A DNA stretch of 64,000 bases, from positions 10,476,370 through 10,540,369 of the forward strand of contig OW028579.1 in assembly GCA_932294295.1 (NCBI GenBank), given 5' to 3'. Source of the DNA: Alitta virens. Taxonomy: Eukaryota; Annelida; Polychaeta; Phyllodocida; Nereididae. A program made the translations under genes and the position numbers. The notes under the pieces were generated by a model. The model saw only the letters and a program-made list of their open reading frames with translations, had not been told where the DNA came from and searched no databases. Below are positions 18,858-28,678 of this stretch, piece by piece. The first letter of the stretch is position 1; every line of letters begins with the position of its first letter.

Positions 18858-19105
18858 GGTATACCTAAAGTACCTTGATTTGTTGAAAGTCGTTTGATCG
18901 AAGGATTAGGGAGTAAATACCCGATACAACTTGTTAAAAGCGTAGAAAATAGGGTTTTATCACCATTACCTATTGATAGATTAATTAACGCTGTGATTAT
19001 AATGATGTAAAGTATGGTAACTTGGCATATGTATGCGATCTGATCTTTGCGAAATGTTCCACTACAACAATTCCATGCCCCAGTACTGGATGTTCTCTCA
19101 TCCAT
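18854..19105 (-). CDS. Small two-helix membrane protein
   Basis: The 83-aa protein starts WNCC-GTFRKDQ and has hydrophobic segments at about 28-46 and 54-68, ending GYLLPNPSIKR and a short tail. I recall small W-CC-G-RKDQ membrane proteins next to the ATPase in related elements, which suggests an internal-membrane or virion role; this is recollection, not a search result. It overlaps the next gene by 4 nt. Confidence 0.6.
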   Translation of the reverse strand: MDERTSSTGAWNCCSGTFRKDQIAYICQVTILYIIIITALINLSIGNGDKTLFSTLLTSCIGYLLPNPSIKRLSTNQGTLGIP

Positions 19106-19191
19106 CTCAAGTTAAGAACTGAGCTCATCATTACTTCTCCAAATATTTATATCCCTGTATTAGAGCTAATTATGAATCAATTACGATTCAT

Positions 19192-19839
19192 TCAATCGTA
19201 CTTATAAACTATAGTGCGTTCTGAAGGGAATATTTTAGTTCTGATTCTGAGATCATCAGGGCATTGAGCAGTTAGGTCAATTAGAATATATCCAAATGGT
19301 TCTTGATTCATTATATCCTTATAAGAATTAATTAATAAACCTGGGTTGTTAGGAAATATTTGATTATTGAGGTAAGTTAATTGTAATAAACTTCGAGGTG
19401 AACGAAACACTTCCACGTATTTAGTATTTAAATTAATTGTTATTTGTTTCTTACCTTGAACGAAAGCATTCTGTACAATATAGAAGCAACTACAAAATCT
19501 GTGGTGACTTATCCTAGTGAAAATTAATTCCACAACCTGAGAATTACAAGCTTCATCCATTAAATCATCAATGATTATCATTGTATGTGATTTAGGATCA
19601 GTGAAATTCATGAGTTCTTCTTCTGAAGGAAGACCTTGTTGGAAGCTAATGTTTTCTATCTCTCGTTTCATTTGATCATAATTATCTTGCCATATTCCAT
19701 AGTAATATCTTATTTTTAGTGGTGGATGTTCACCAAATATTTTATCTATATTCTGTAATATTCTGAGAATAAATCTCGTTTTTCCAGAACCGGATTGTCC
19801 ACTTAAAATATGAGTGGAACCAGGATTAAACTCTAGCAT
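19192..19839 (-). CDS. ATP: Genome-packaging ATPase (FtsK/HerA, A32-like)
   Basis: The 215-aa P-loop ATPase that would drive DNA packaging. Walker A is GQSGSGKT (14-21), Walker B MIIIDD (87-92), and YIVQNAF is the sensor-like strand. FRSPRS is the likely arginine-finger region. Length and order match Polinton ATPases. It lies 86 bp upstream of the membrane-protein gene in the same direction. Confidence 0.94.
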   Translation of the reverse strand: MLEFNPGSTHILSGQSGSGKTRFILRILQNIDKIFGEHPPLKIRYYYGIWQDNYDQMKREIENISFQQGLPSEEELMNFTDPKSHTMIIIDDLMDEACNSQVVELIFTRISHHRFCSCFYIVQNAFVQGKKQITINLNTKYVEVFRSPRSLLQLTYLNNQIFPNNPGLLINSYKDIMNQEPFGYILIDLTAQCPDDLRIRTKIFPSERTIVYKYD

Positions 19840-20502
19840 GTTGTATTTTCATCTGCTTACTACAAAATGATGAAAAATATCGTTTGCTTGGTTCTTATAT
19901 ATTTATTAATGTATATCATAGAATTAGTCTCTAATTAATTCACAGGGATATAATAAGGATAGATCCTGTAAGATCGACCCCTCCTGGAAATATTGGAATA
20001 TCGGTTGAATAGAGGGGAGTTGGTATACATTCGGTTAGGAGTTAATTTTATTTTCCTAATCATTGAATACTAATTATTCTCAACTAATCAACAATTTCAT
20101 CATTTCATCCGGATGTATATGAAAATGAATATTTTATTATGAAATCATGAAAATGATGAAATCAATCTGATATATAAATATAGAAATAGACATAGATATA
20201 GAAATAGATAGATAGAAAAGATGGTGGATTGATTTGCATGGGACCTTTCATATAAATATATACATATAAATTCATATATATATCTTTCATCTATACCACT
20301 CAGTCAGTTTTAAGCTTTTAGTTCACAAATTACACAGTCTTGTAAAGATCACAATACTGTGTAATCTGTTTAACGGTATTGCGAACGGGAACGCAAGCTT
20401 GTAATACCATAATTTTGTACAGCATTTCACTGTTTTTGAAATTTTTTGGAGGGATATTTTATTTTTATTATTTTTATAATATTTTATCATGATAGGACCT
20501 TC
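19840..20502. other. Spacer between PC4-like gene and ATPase, with hairpins
   Basis: No gene seen. It holds the 3' region of the PC4-like gene and the promoter of the ATPase cluster. A (GATAGA)-like microsatellite lies near 20180-20216. A perfect 10-bp stem (20329-20338 with 20356-20365, ATTACACAGT / ACTGTGTAAT, 17-nt loop) is followed at once by a second foldback, GGTATT (20375-20380) with AATACC (20403-20408) and an inner GCG/CGC. Confidence 0.6.
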
Positions 20503-21042
20503 CTAAAAGAAACAGTACTGACAATCTTTGTGGTCTTTTGGATCATCGAAATCACACATAGTTGCACTTTGATATGGAACTGTTTCCAATAACTCATTCC
20601 ATTCTGATTCCAAATTCTGGAATTCTTTAAATTTCAGTGCAACCCCTGGAAATCCAGGATAAAGGAGCTTTGGGTCATGTCGTGGTCTGAAAAACTTCCT
20701 GATAGACAAACACTTGATGTCTGGTTTGATTTGTACAAAATATCTCTTTCCCAAAGGGAGGAAATATTCATTTTCCAACTCCCCAACCTTACAATCGCTC
20801 ATAGCATGACGCACATCTTCAAAAAATCTGGCTAACACTTTCACAGCTCCAGCATCAAGATTAACAATGTTGTCTTCAGGTTTTCTTCCAGGTTTTAACT
20901 CTCCATTAGCAAATCTCATTCCTTTCTCATGTGCAGTGACTTGCACATTTCTGAGATCACCAATGTCAACCACTTGAGTAGACCACTTACTTTTTGCTCC
21001 TGTGTTAGTCATGTTGTAGAAAGATGTGCTTTTCATTGCCAT
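20503..21042 (-). CDS. Tandem PC4/Sub1-like ssDNA-binding protein
   Basis: The 179-aa protein has two tandem segments with the pattern of PC4 (p15) domains. Residues ~24-83 show IGDLRNVQV..GELKPGRK..VNLDAGAVKVLARF, close to the PC4 signature E-KPG-KGI-L. Residues ~100-160 repeat it as LGKRYFVQIKP..LSIRKFF..L.PGFPGVALKFKEF. PC4 proteins bind single-stranded or melted DNA, so a replication or transcription role is inferred. The Cys-rich end (CQYCFF) is unusual. The start ACCATGG is a strong Kozak context. It is the outermost right-end gene, reading inward from the inverted repeat. Confidence 0.65.
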   Translation of the reverse strand: MAMKSTSFYNMTNTGAKSKWSTQVVDIGDLRNVQVTAHEKGMRFANGELKPGRKPEDNIVNLDAGAVKVLARFFEDVRHAMSDCKVGELENEYFLPLGKRYFVQIKPDIKCLSIRKFFRPRHDPKLLYPGFPGVALKFKEFQNLESEWNELLETVPYQSATMCDFDDPKDHKDCQYCFF

Positions 21043-21072
21043 GGTAAGGAAGGAAGTGATGCTCTATTCCTC

Positions 21073-21272
21073 NNNNNNNNNNNNNNNNNNNNNNNNNNNN
21101 NNNNNNNNNNNNNNNNNNNNNNNNNNNNNNNNNNNNNNNNNNNNNNNNNNNNNNNNNNNNNNNNNNNNNNNNNNNNNNNNNNNNNNNNNNNNNNNNNNNN
21201 NNNNNNNNNNNNNNNNNNNNNNNNNNNNNNNNNNNNNNNNNNNNNNNNNNNNNNNNNNNNNNNNNNNNNNNN
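21073..21272. other. Assembly gap of 200 N
   Basis: Two hundred N separate the copies. By comparison with the outer ends, a genuine head-to-tail array would need about 406 bp of right end plus about 1195 bp of left end here, far more than 200. The size is therefore a placeholder, or the two sides are overlapping contigs. Confidence 0.98.
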
Positions 21273-24200
21273 TTGTGTAGAAAGAACTTCCACTCTCAAG
21301 TTAAGCTTGACCTACATAAGTGTACCCCACAGACAGAACAACAGACAGAACAACATACATGTACAATATGTATGAAATCCTTTCAGAAAGAGTCATCACT
21401 AAATGAACACTCCAAAGTATGTGAAGGTGTATTGAAATGCAAGCTTTGTCGTAAAGTTTTTTCAAATACCATATCTTTCGAATCTCACAATTGTAAATAC
21501 AAATGTAGCAAATGTTGCACAATTTTCGAAGATACGAAACAGAAAGCAAATCATTCATGCATTAAATGCAGAAAATGTAACAGATCATTTCAAACTGAGA
21601 AAGCTCATGGAAAACATGTATGCCAAAGTTCAAGGAAACGACATTTTCAACAAGATCATGAGAAAACTTATCAGAACAGTTCTCACTGCAATTCACAAAA
21701 TAGTTCCAAAGACTATCAACAGAGTTCACCACCATCAAGCCCTCAACCCAGTTGTAGTTATGTTATTGATGAAAACCAAAACATTCACTCCAAATTTCAA
21801 TGTAAGCACTGCAAAAAGAAATATAAATCACAGAAAAAATTGGAAAAACACATTTGCCATCCGAAAATTAAGAAATCAACAGTTAGGTGTAGCAGATGTC
21901 TTCAGGAATTTCAGGATAGACATGTTCTAAATTTACATATCAGAAATTATCACCTTAAAAGAGGACAGAAAGGTGGAGGGAATGCAGTACCAGTAGAAAT
22001 ACAAGATGAAGAATTGAAGTCATTTTACGATAAATACCATTCATTCATCCATGATCATCATGAATTAGGTCAACCACAATCATTTTATAACTTCCCTGTT
22101 CATTCAGAGTGTTCAATAGATGATCTAATGGAGCATTCTCAAGAAATATATGATAATCAAAGTCAATCATTCAAAATTAACCTATCATTTGGTAGTATTT
22201 TACAACACATAGATTCCAAAGAATTCAGATATTTCAAAGCGTACAGCTCCAACCCGTTATTCGATTTACCTATCTCCATATCTAATAGAGCTGATTTAGC
22301 AAAATTAAGAGATAAACTTAGTTCATTAGATATATTATCACTCGTAAAGAAATCCCGCCCAAATTCTCATTGGAAATTAGTATTATTAACTAATGTAAGG
22401 TATTATGTTACATCGACTGCTTTTCCTCTAGGACATGGGGAACATCCTGATTACATATCACGAAAGAAATCAATATTTTCTCTAACGCATAATTGCAATA
22501 GGTTTAAGTATAATGATAATCTATGTCTATTTAGGTGTTTAGCTTACCATAAACACAAGGAGCTTTATAAGAAACATGAAGTCTTTGAACAGAGAGTAAT
22601 GATGTACTATAATGAGTTTAATGAAAATAATGATTTCGATTTGAAAGCTGGAGTGGATTTAGAATTAATTCCCGAATTCGAGAAGTTCTTTCAAATTAAT
22701 GTTAATATTTTTACACTACATGAAGATGATACAGCACTCCCAATTTTCAAATCAACTTTAAGGTATGTCAGTGCAATGAATTTGAATCTATATGAACAGC
22801 ATCTATCATATATATCTGATATAAATCGTTATTGTAAGAAATATCAATGCTCTAGCTGTGAAAAATTCTTCAAAACTTACTATAGATGTAAAAATCATTC
22901 CCAAACTTGCTCTAATTCAACTAAGTACCAATTCCCAGGAGGATTTTACGAAATGAAAAACTCAATTTTCGATATACTCGCTGAAATCGGAATTTTAGTT
23001 CCTAATAATATCAGATTCTATGAGTATTTTATAGTTTACGATTTCGAAGCGTACTTGAAAAAAATAGATCATGACACCAATAAAAATACAGTTACTACAA
23101 CAGAACATATTCCTATTTCAGTGAGTATATGCTCAAATGTTCCAGGATTCATAGAACCTTATTGCATAGTGGAACAAAATCAAGAGAAATTAGTAATTTC
23201 CATGATAGAATACATGTTAAAAATTCAATCAATCGCTTGTGGATTTATTCAAGAGAAATTATCATTTGTGAGTGAAGAACTAGAATCTCAGTTACATTCA
23301 TGGAATTCGGATTTAGACGAAAAAGAAAGTTTTAATGCTATGATGAGGAAAAAAATACAAAACGTGATAGATAATTTTGAACAATATTGTACTCAGATAC
23401 CCGTTTTAGGTTTTAATTCAGCGAAATATGATATTAATTTAATCAAAAGACATATTGCTAGATGTTTGGACTTGCATGATTCCAAAAATAGTTTTGTAGT
23501 AAAGAAAAATAATGCCTACTCCTGTTTAGCCAATGAAAATTTCAAATTTTTAGATGTAATTAATTATCTTGCTCCTGGTACTAGTTACAGTAAATTCTTG
23601 AAAGCGTTTAAAATTAACGAACAAAAGGGATATTTTCCGTACGAATTTTTTGATGATCCCTCTAAATTAGACTTTACCTCATTACCACCGTATGAAGCTT
23701 TCCATTCAAAATTGAAAAATTGTAATGTACTTGAAAAATACGAAAATTACGAATGGCTACAGAGTATTTGGGAATCTCGGAAAATGTCATGTTTTAAAGA
23801 CTTTCTGATTTGGTATAATAATTTAGATGTAGGTCCATTTGTCCAAGCAGTTATAAAACTTCAAAACTTCTACCTTAATAAGAACATAGACATTTTCAAA
23901 ACTACAATATCAGTTCCAGGAATTGCCAGACAATTAGTATTCCAAGCCGCTAAAAACGAAGGCGCGTACTTTTCGTTAATTGATGGAAACAACAGAGATT
24001 TTTACTTCAACCTAATTAGTAATTTGGTTGGAGGACCTTCCCTTATTTTTAAAAGGTACTCAGAGAAGGATAAATCGGTAATAAGACAAAATTCTGAAAT
24101 TGTGAAACGAATAGTGGGATATGACGCAAATGCTCTGTATCTATGGGCTTTTGATCAGGAATTTCCAGTGGGTAGTTTTATTAGGAGACATGCTAGTGAT

Positions 24201-25940
24201 GAATTTAAACCAATAGTTAGAGATAGATATGACAATATGTATTATTGGATGGATTATATTAGTAAAAAAAGAAATATTACAATTTATCATAAACGAAATA
24301 GTAATGCTGAGAAAAGAGATGGTAGATGGTTAGCTGATGGGTGGTCATGCGAAACATTAGAATGTGGTACCACTATATCAAAAATATATCAATTTGATGG
24401 ATGTTACTATCATTATCATGGAGGTAATTGTCCATTAATGAGAAAAAATATTTCGGAAAAAGAAAAGAAGAAAGGATTACTTGCTCAGAAAAGAAAAACT
24501 GACAGAGATAACTTTTACAGAAACCAAGGTTATCAACTAGAACAAATATGGGAGTGCGAATTCCAGGCAATGATTAAATCCACTCCAGATCTACAACAGT
24601 TTGTTAATGAGCGTAGACCAGATTTTTACAAAAAATATAAAAAAACACTAACAGAAAAAGAAATCATACATGGAATCCTTCAAGACAAACTATTCGGTAT
24701 GGTTGAAGTAGATATTACTGTTCCTAAAGAATGGAATACTCAAGGATTTAAAGCTCCGTATAATTTAAGTCCTTATGATTATTTTTCTGAAATGTGTCCA
24801 TTGTTTTGCAGTGTGGATATTAATTTCGAAGATATAGGAGAGCACATGCAGGAATTTGCCAAGAAAGCGGGATTAAGTACAAAACCTAGGAGGTTACTAG
24901 TAGGTGGGATGAGAGGAGAGAAAATGCTTATAGCTACACCTTTACTTAAATGGTATTTAAATCATGGAATGGAAGTAACTAAAATTTATCAAGTTATCGA
25001 GTATAATAGAATGAAATGTTTCCGAAAATTCGTTAAGGAAGTTACAGAAGCAAGAAGAGCCGGAGATGAAGATAAAGACTTATCTATTATTGCAGATTTA
25101 AATAAATTAATAGGAAATTCGGCCTATGGATCAACAATCATGAATAAACTAACTCATAGCGATGTTAAGTATGTAGAAGGTGAGAATGCTGCCTGTCTCA
25201 GCGCTAATGAAAATAGATTTAAAACTATGATACAACTATCTGAGGAATACGAATTTTACGAAATAGAAATGCAAAAACGCAAAATAAAGCTAGATCTCCC
25301 CATCCAGATAGGATATTTTATTTTACAATATGCAAAATTAAGAATGCTTCAATTCTACTACGATTTCCTAATAAAATATATTTCAAGAGATAAATTTGAA
25401 TTACTGGAAATGGATACGGATAGCAACTATTTTTCTATAGCTGGTGAATCATTACAAGATGTAATTAGACCGGAGCTTCTTGAGGAATACAATAATCAAC
25501 TTACTGGGTTTTGTGAGAATAATGATATCTCTGCAGAAACTCATTGGTTTCCAAGAACATGCTGTCAACACCATGCAAAATATGATAGTCGCACTCCGGG
25601 TTTATTTAAACTTGAATATTCTGGAGATATATTTTATGGATTATGTTCTAAGACATATTTTGTAGGAAACGAAGAAAATTGTAAATTCAGTTCTAAAGGA
25701 ATTTCAAAAAATAGAGTCAATAATCCTCTGGAAATATTTAAAAGTGTAATTGAAACGAAACAAAGCGTTTCATCAAGTAATATTGGATTCATCAGCAAGA
25801 ATAACTCCATTTTCACATATGAACAGAACAGATCTGGTTTTAGTTATTTCTATCCTAAAAGAATTGTTCTAGCCGATGGAATTTCAACCAAACCATTAGA
25901 CATCACTTTAAAACCAATACAAACGAAATATACAAGATAA
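21273..25940 (+). CDS. POLB: DNA polymerase B, copy 2, 5' part missing at gap
   Basis: Holds residues 259-1813 of the copy 1 protein, starting inside a zinc finger at the gap edge. All exonuclease and polymerase motifs are intact. A coding cluster distinguishes it from copy 1: TTA-GCT-CGG in copy 1 reads CTT-GCT-CAG here, so Leu stays Leu through two changes and Arg becomes Gln, within the endonuclease-like insert. Confidence 0.97.
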   Translation: MCRKNFHSQVKLDLHKCTPQTEQQTEQHTCTICMKSFQKESSLNEHSKVCEGVLKCKLCRKVFSNTISFESHNCKYKCSKCCTIFEDTKQKANHSCIKCRKCNRSFQTEKAHGKHVCQSSRKRHFQQDHEKTYQNSSHCNSQNSSKDYQQSSPPSSPQPSCSYVIDENQNIHSKFQCKHCKKKYKSQKKLEKHICHPKIKKSTVRCSRCLQEFQDRHVLNLHIRNYHLKRGQKGGGNAVPVEIQDEELKSFYDKYHSFIHDHHELGQPQSFYNFPVHSECSIDDLMEHSQEIYDNQSQSFKINLSFGSILQHIDSKEFRYFKAYSSNPLFDLPISISNRADLAKLRDKLSSLDILSLVKKSRPNSHWKLVLLTNVRYYVTSTAFPLGHGEHPDYISRKKSIFSLTHNCNRFKYNDNLCLFRCLAYHKHKELYKKHEVFEQRVMMYYNEFNENNDFDLKAGVDLELIPEFEKFFQINVNIFTLHEDDTALPIFKSTLRYVSAMNLNLYEQHLSYISDINRYCKKYQCSSCEKFFKTYYRCKNHSQTCSNSTKYQFPGGFYEMKNSIFDILAEIGILVPNNIRFYEYFIVYDFEAYLKKIDHDTNKNTVTTTEHIPISVSICSNVPGFIEPYCIVEQNQEKLVISMIEYMLKIQSIACGFIQEKLSFVSEELESQLHSWNSDLDEKESFNAMMRKKIQNVIDNFEQYCTQIPVLGFNSAKYDINLIKRHIARCLDLHDSKNSFVVKKNNAYSCLANENFKFLDVINYLAPGTSYSKFLKAFKINEQKGYFPYEFFDDPSKLDFTSLPPYEAFHSKLKNCNVLEKYENYEWLQSIWESRKMSCFKDFLIWYNNLDVGPFVQAVIKLQNFYLNKNIDIFKTTISVPGIARQLVFQAAKNEGAYFSLIDGNNRDFYFNLISNLVGGPSLIFKRYSEKDKSVIRQNSEIVKRIVGYDANALYLWAFDQEFPVGSFIRRHASDEFKPIVRDRYDNMYYWMDYISKKRNITIYHKRNSNAEKRDGRWLADGWSCETLECGTTISKIYQFDGCYYHYHGGNCPLMRKNISEKEKKKGLLAQKRKTDRDNFYRNQGYQLEQIWECEFQAMIKSTPDLQQFVNERRPDFYKKYKKTLTEKEIIHGILQDKLFGMVEVDITVPKEWNTQGFKAPYNLSPYDYFSEMCPLFCSVDINFEDIGEHMQEFAKKAGLSTKPRRLLVGGMRGEKMLIATPLLKWYLNHGMEVTKIYQVIEYNRMKCFRKFVKEVTEARRAGDEDKDLSIIADLNKLIGNSAYGSTIMNKLTHSDVKYVEGENAACLSANENRFKTMIQLSEEYEFYEIEMQKRKIKLDLPIQIGYFILQYAKLRMLQFYYDFLIKYISRDKFELLEMDTDSNYFSIAGESLQDVIRPELLEEYNNQLTGFCENNDISAETHWFPRTCCQHHAKYDSRTPGLFKLEYSGDIFYGLCSKTYFVGNEENCKFSSKGISKNRVNNPLEIFKSVIETKQSVSSSNIGFISKNNSIFTYEQNRSGFSYFYPKRIVLADGISTKPLDITLKPIQTKYTR

Positions 25941-25966
25941 ATCATTTATTTCAAATATACACATAT

Positions 25967-26871
25967 TCATTCATCTATAATTTCAATCGAATCCGAAGAA
26001 TTATCTAAGGGTGAGACATGTATTATGGGTTTTGTATGAATTTTCCTGTACATTCTGGGTGTAGACGATCTTGAAGGTTTTGCTAAGTTAGTAGCAGCAG
26101 CAACAACAGCAGCGTTAACAGCAGCAGCAGCAATGGAATCTAAGCTCAGTGATCTTAAACTTTTTGGGCTGTCTGATGCAAAAGAAACCCGTCTTCTTGC
26201 TGGAGCTGTCATTTCTTCATCTTCTTCTCTAGAAAGATTAATAAATATATATATATAAATAAGTATTTATTTTTAAAGTATTTCAATACAAGGAAAACTT
26301 ATTATTTTGTTCATTACTTCTGACATTGATTGATATTGATAAAGATAAGTAAACTTGAGTTTTATTACTGAAAATTTAGAAAATAGTAATACTAAAGAAT
26401 ACATCTTATCATCAATTCATTCTTAAATCTTAGTTTTAAACTTACATTTCAATATCCTCTGCACTGTTTCCTGTCAGTACGAATATTCTTTTCGCAAAGG
26501 CATGAACAAATGTCTTGATGGTTTTTCTATCCTTCTGTAAAACAATTGAAAATTCAAAATTAATTTTTGAAGTGAAATTAACAACACTATCATTGGTATT
26601 TACATGCTGTGAATATTTAGATAGATCATAAAGTAAACAATATAAAAGTTATACTAGACAATAATAAATAATGAATTATCTAAATACTTACGGAGATCAT
26701 GTATAACATCATCGAGAATATCCCTCCACAAGTCGAAATCTCATACCAGCCATAATGACGTTGTTGATTAGTTTGTCGATGTAAATCCGTTGCATTTCTA
26801 ATTGGAATTCCGTAGGAAACAGCAAAAATTGCGGATAAAACGAGAATAATCATTGATCGTGAAGTAGACAT
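25967..26871 (-). CDS. Three-exon secreted/membrane protein, copy 2
   Basis: Exons are 26871-26692, 26534-26446 and 26228-25967, with the same donors, acceptors and phases as in copy 1. I see no base difference in the coding parts. Confidence 0.7.
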
Positions 26872-27239
26872 ATCGAATGTTTATCAGGAAGTGATACTGT
26901 TTTCAGAAAATATTTGGGTTTATATACTTATAGTCATTGTTTAGACTTGACACCGCTCAAATTCTAAAGACTATTGTATATTTCACCCTGGTTATTTCGA
27001 ACAATACATCTTTCACAAAGGAGTGTTTAATTAAAACCGTGGACTTAATGAAATGGAAGCTACGAAAAATTATTTGCAATTGACTTAACCCTAGAAGCTA
27101 TGATAGGGTTTTACATGGAAGCTACGATGTGACATATTTCATAGAAATGATACTCCCTCTATTTCTAAATTTAGAACTAAAATATAAGGATTCTTTTCAT
27201 TTATATGCAATTCAGTAATTCTGAGATCATTTTCTCAAA
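26872..27239. promoter_or_regulatory. Divergent promoter region, copy 2
   Basis: Contains the same three GAAGCTA(C/T)GA repeats. One substitution lies about 50 bp before the CARD start (AAGGATTC here, AAGGTTTC in copy 1). Confidence 0.5.
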
Positions 27240-27536
27240 ATGCTCAGAAGTGAACGTAACGCATTGAGAAGTAACTTTGTTCTCTTAGTAAAAGAAATTC
27301 CATGTCAAGAAATCTTGGCTTATTTATATCAAGATGGAATATTAAGTGAACAAGTTGTGAGCGAAATTTTAGAAGAACCAACTTCCAAAAGAAATTATGC
27401 TCTTCTTTTTATTCTACAGAGACGCGGACCTAGAGCATTCTCATCGTTTATACAAGCATTGAAGCAATGTAAAAGACAAGATCTGGCTAACGCATTATCC
27501 GAATTTGAAAATAATTTCTCTAAATTATCCATATAA
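27240..27536 (+). CDS. CARD-domain protein, copy 2
   Basis: Identical in translation to the copy 1 CARD protein (98 aa), including the RRGPRAFSSF segment. If the duplication is an assembly effect, this is the same locus. Confidence 0.8.
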   Translation: MLRSERNALRSNFVLLVKEIPCQEILAYLYQDGILSEQVVSEILEEPTSKRNYALLFILQRRGPRAFSSFIQALKQCKRQDLANALSEFENNFSKLSI

Positions 27537-27551
27537 GACAACTTATCAACT

Positions 27552-27956
27552 ATGACTTCTATCCAAACTACTACACTTCCTGAGCAAGGTAGTGTTTTGG
27601 GTGAAGTATCAGTGATTGAACAACTGAATGAATTCACTGATTTAATCGATTTATTAAATGAAGAATTACATAATCCAAATTCTGTTCTCAAACATCTTGC
27701 AGAGTTATTTCTTAAAGTTTTAAACTCTGCTGTTAAATATATAGAAATTAAATATCCGAATTTCATTCACAAGAAGGATTGCGAATGTTTTGTTCATTTT
27801 AAAGATCTTTTCTTAAGTATTCGAGTAATAGAACAATCAATTCAAATACTTATCACCATTGAAATCGAAACGAATCCAAACGTTTGTTGGGTTATAAGAA
27901 CGATGGATAAATACAAGTTGATATGTAATCTATACAATCGTGGATATATCATATGA
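27552..27956 (+). CDS. Small helical protein, copy 2
   Basis: Identical 134-aa frame, again 15 bp after the CARD stop. Confidence 0.6.
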   Translation: MTSIQTTTLPEQGSVLGEVSVIEQLNEFTDLIDLLNEELHNPNSVLKHLAELFLKVLNSAVKYIEIKYPNFIHKKDCECFVHFKDLFLSIRVIEQSIQILITIEIETNPNVCWVIRTMDKYKLICNLYNRGYII

Positions 27957-28089
27957 TATAACATATGTGATATTATGTGTATTTAGATCTAGTTTTTAGT
28001 CTCAGTTTTAGTCTTAGATCTAGCACTAGTTACCACTGGAAATCACTAGATTTAGTACTAGTTCTAGATTTAGTTATCATTCATCATTC

Positions 28090-28132
<43 letters not shown>

Positions 28133-28678
28133 GTATTGTACATTTTCATTGAATGTACATAAGTTTTGGAATGAATATTTATTAAGTGATTGGGTATAAG
28201 CTTCTTTTCATAAGGTGGTTTAAGGTTCTAAAACTCCGCCATCTTGTGTGTTGGAAATCCACACAACTCATAATCTGCTGAGCTGCTTAATTGTATGCAA
28301 TATGCTTCATTTCATAATTTTCAAACAGACAAATCCGGTCAAGGCTAGATTTTCGCTGTTGATAATCAGATAATTCTGATGCTTGCATTAAGAAGAAGCT
28401 ACAACCAATCACATTTTCAAAAAATAAAAAATAAAAAAATTAAAGCCTGACAGATTTCAACTGTCAATATTGCAAATTGAGCTCAATATTTCTTGCGACC
28501 TCCACGTTGGTATTGAGTGGATATAAGAAAAGTGTTTAATGGTTACATCTGTATCCAACATTTTTTTTATAACGAACTAGCAAGAATATTTTTCATTGCA
28601 TTAAATCTTATATTTTAATGAAATAATAAAGAAATCAAGTAAATCTCGTTATAAGGCTTTATTCATAATTTATTTATT
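27957..28678. other. Non-coding spacer, copy 2
   Basis: Same TAG-hexamer array and AT run as copy 1. It is 3 bp longer overall because of the AT run and one additional A in an A-run near 28433. Confidence 0.6.

Larger units (their letters stand above)
2096..21072 (+). mobile_element. Polinton/Maverick element, copy 1 (right end lost in gap)
   Basis: Carries the diagnostic Polinton set: protein-primed family B DNA polymerase, retroviral-type integrase with chromodomain, adenovirus-like protease, A32/FtsK-type ATPase, and double- and single-jelly-roll capsid proteins. It has the left inverted repeat but runs into 200 N about 30 bp upstream of the start codon of the right-end gene. Frames are intact, so it is young. 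It differs from copy 2 by only a handful of substitutions and some microsatellite lengths. Confidence 0.95.
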
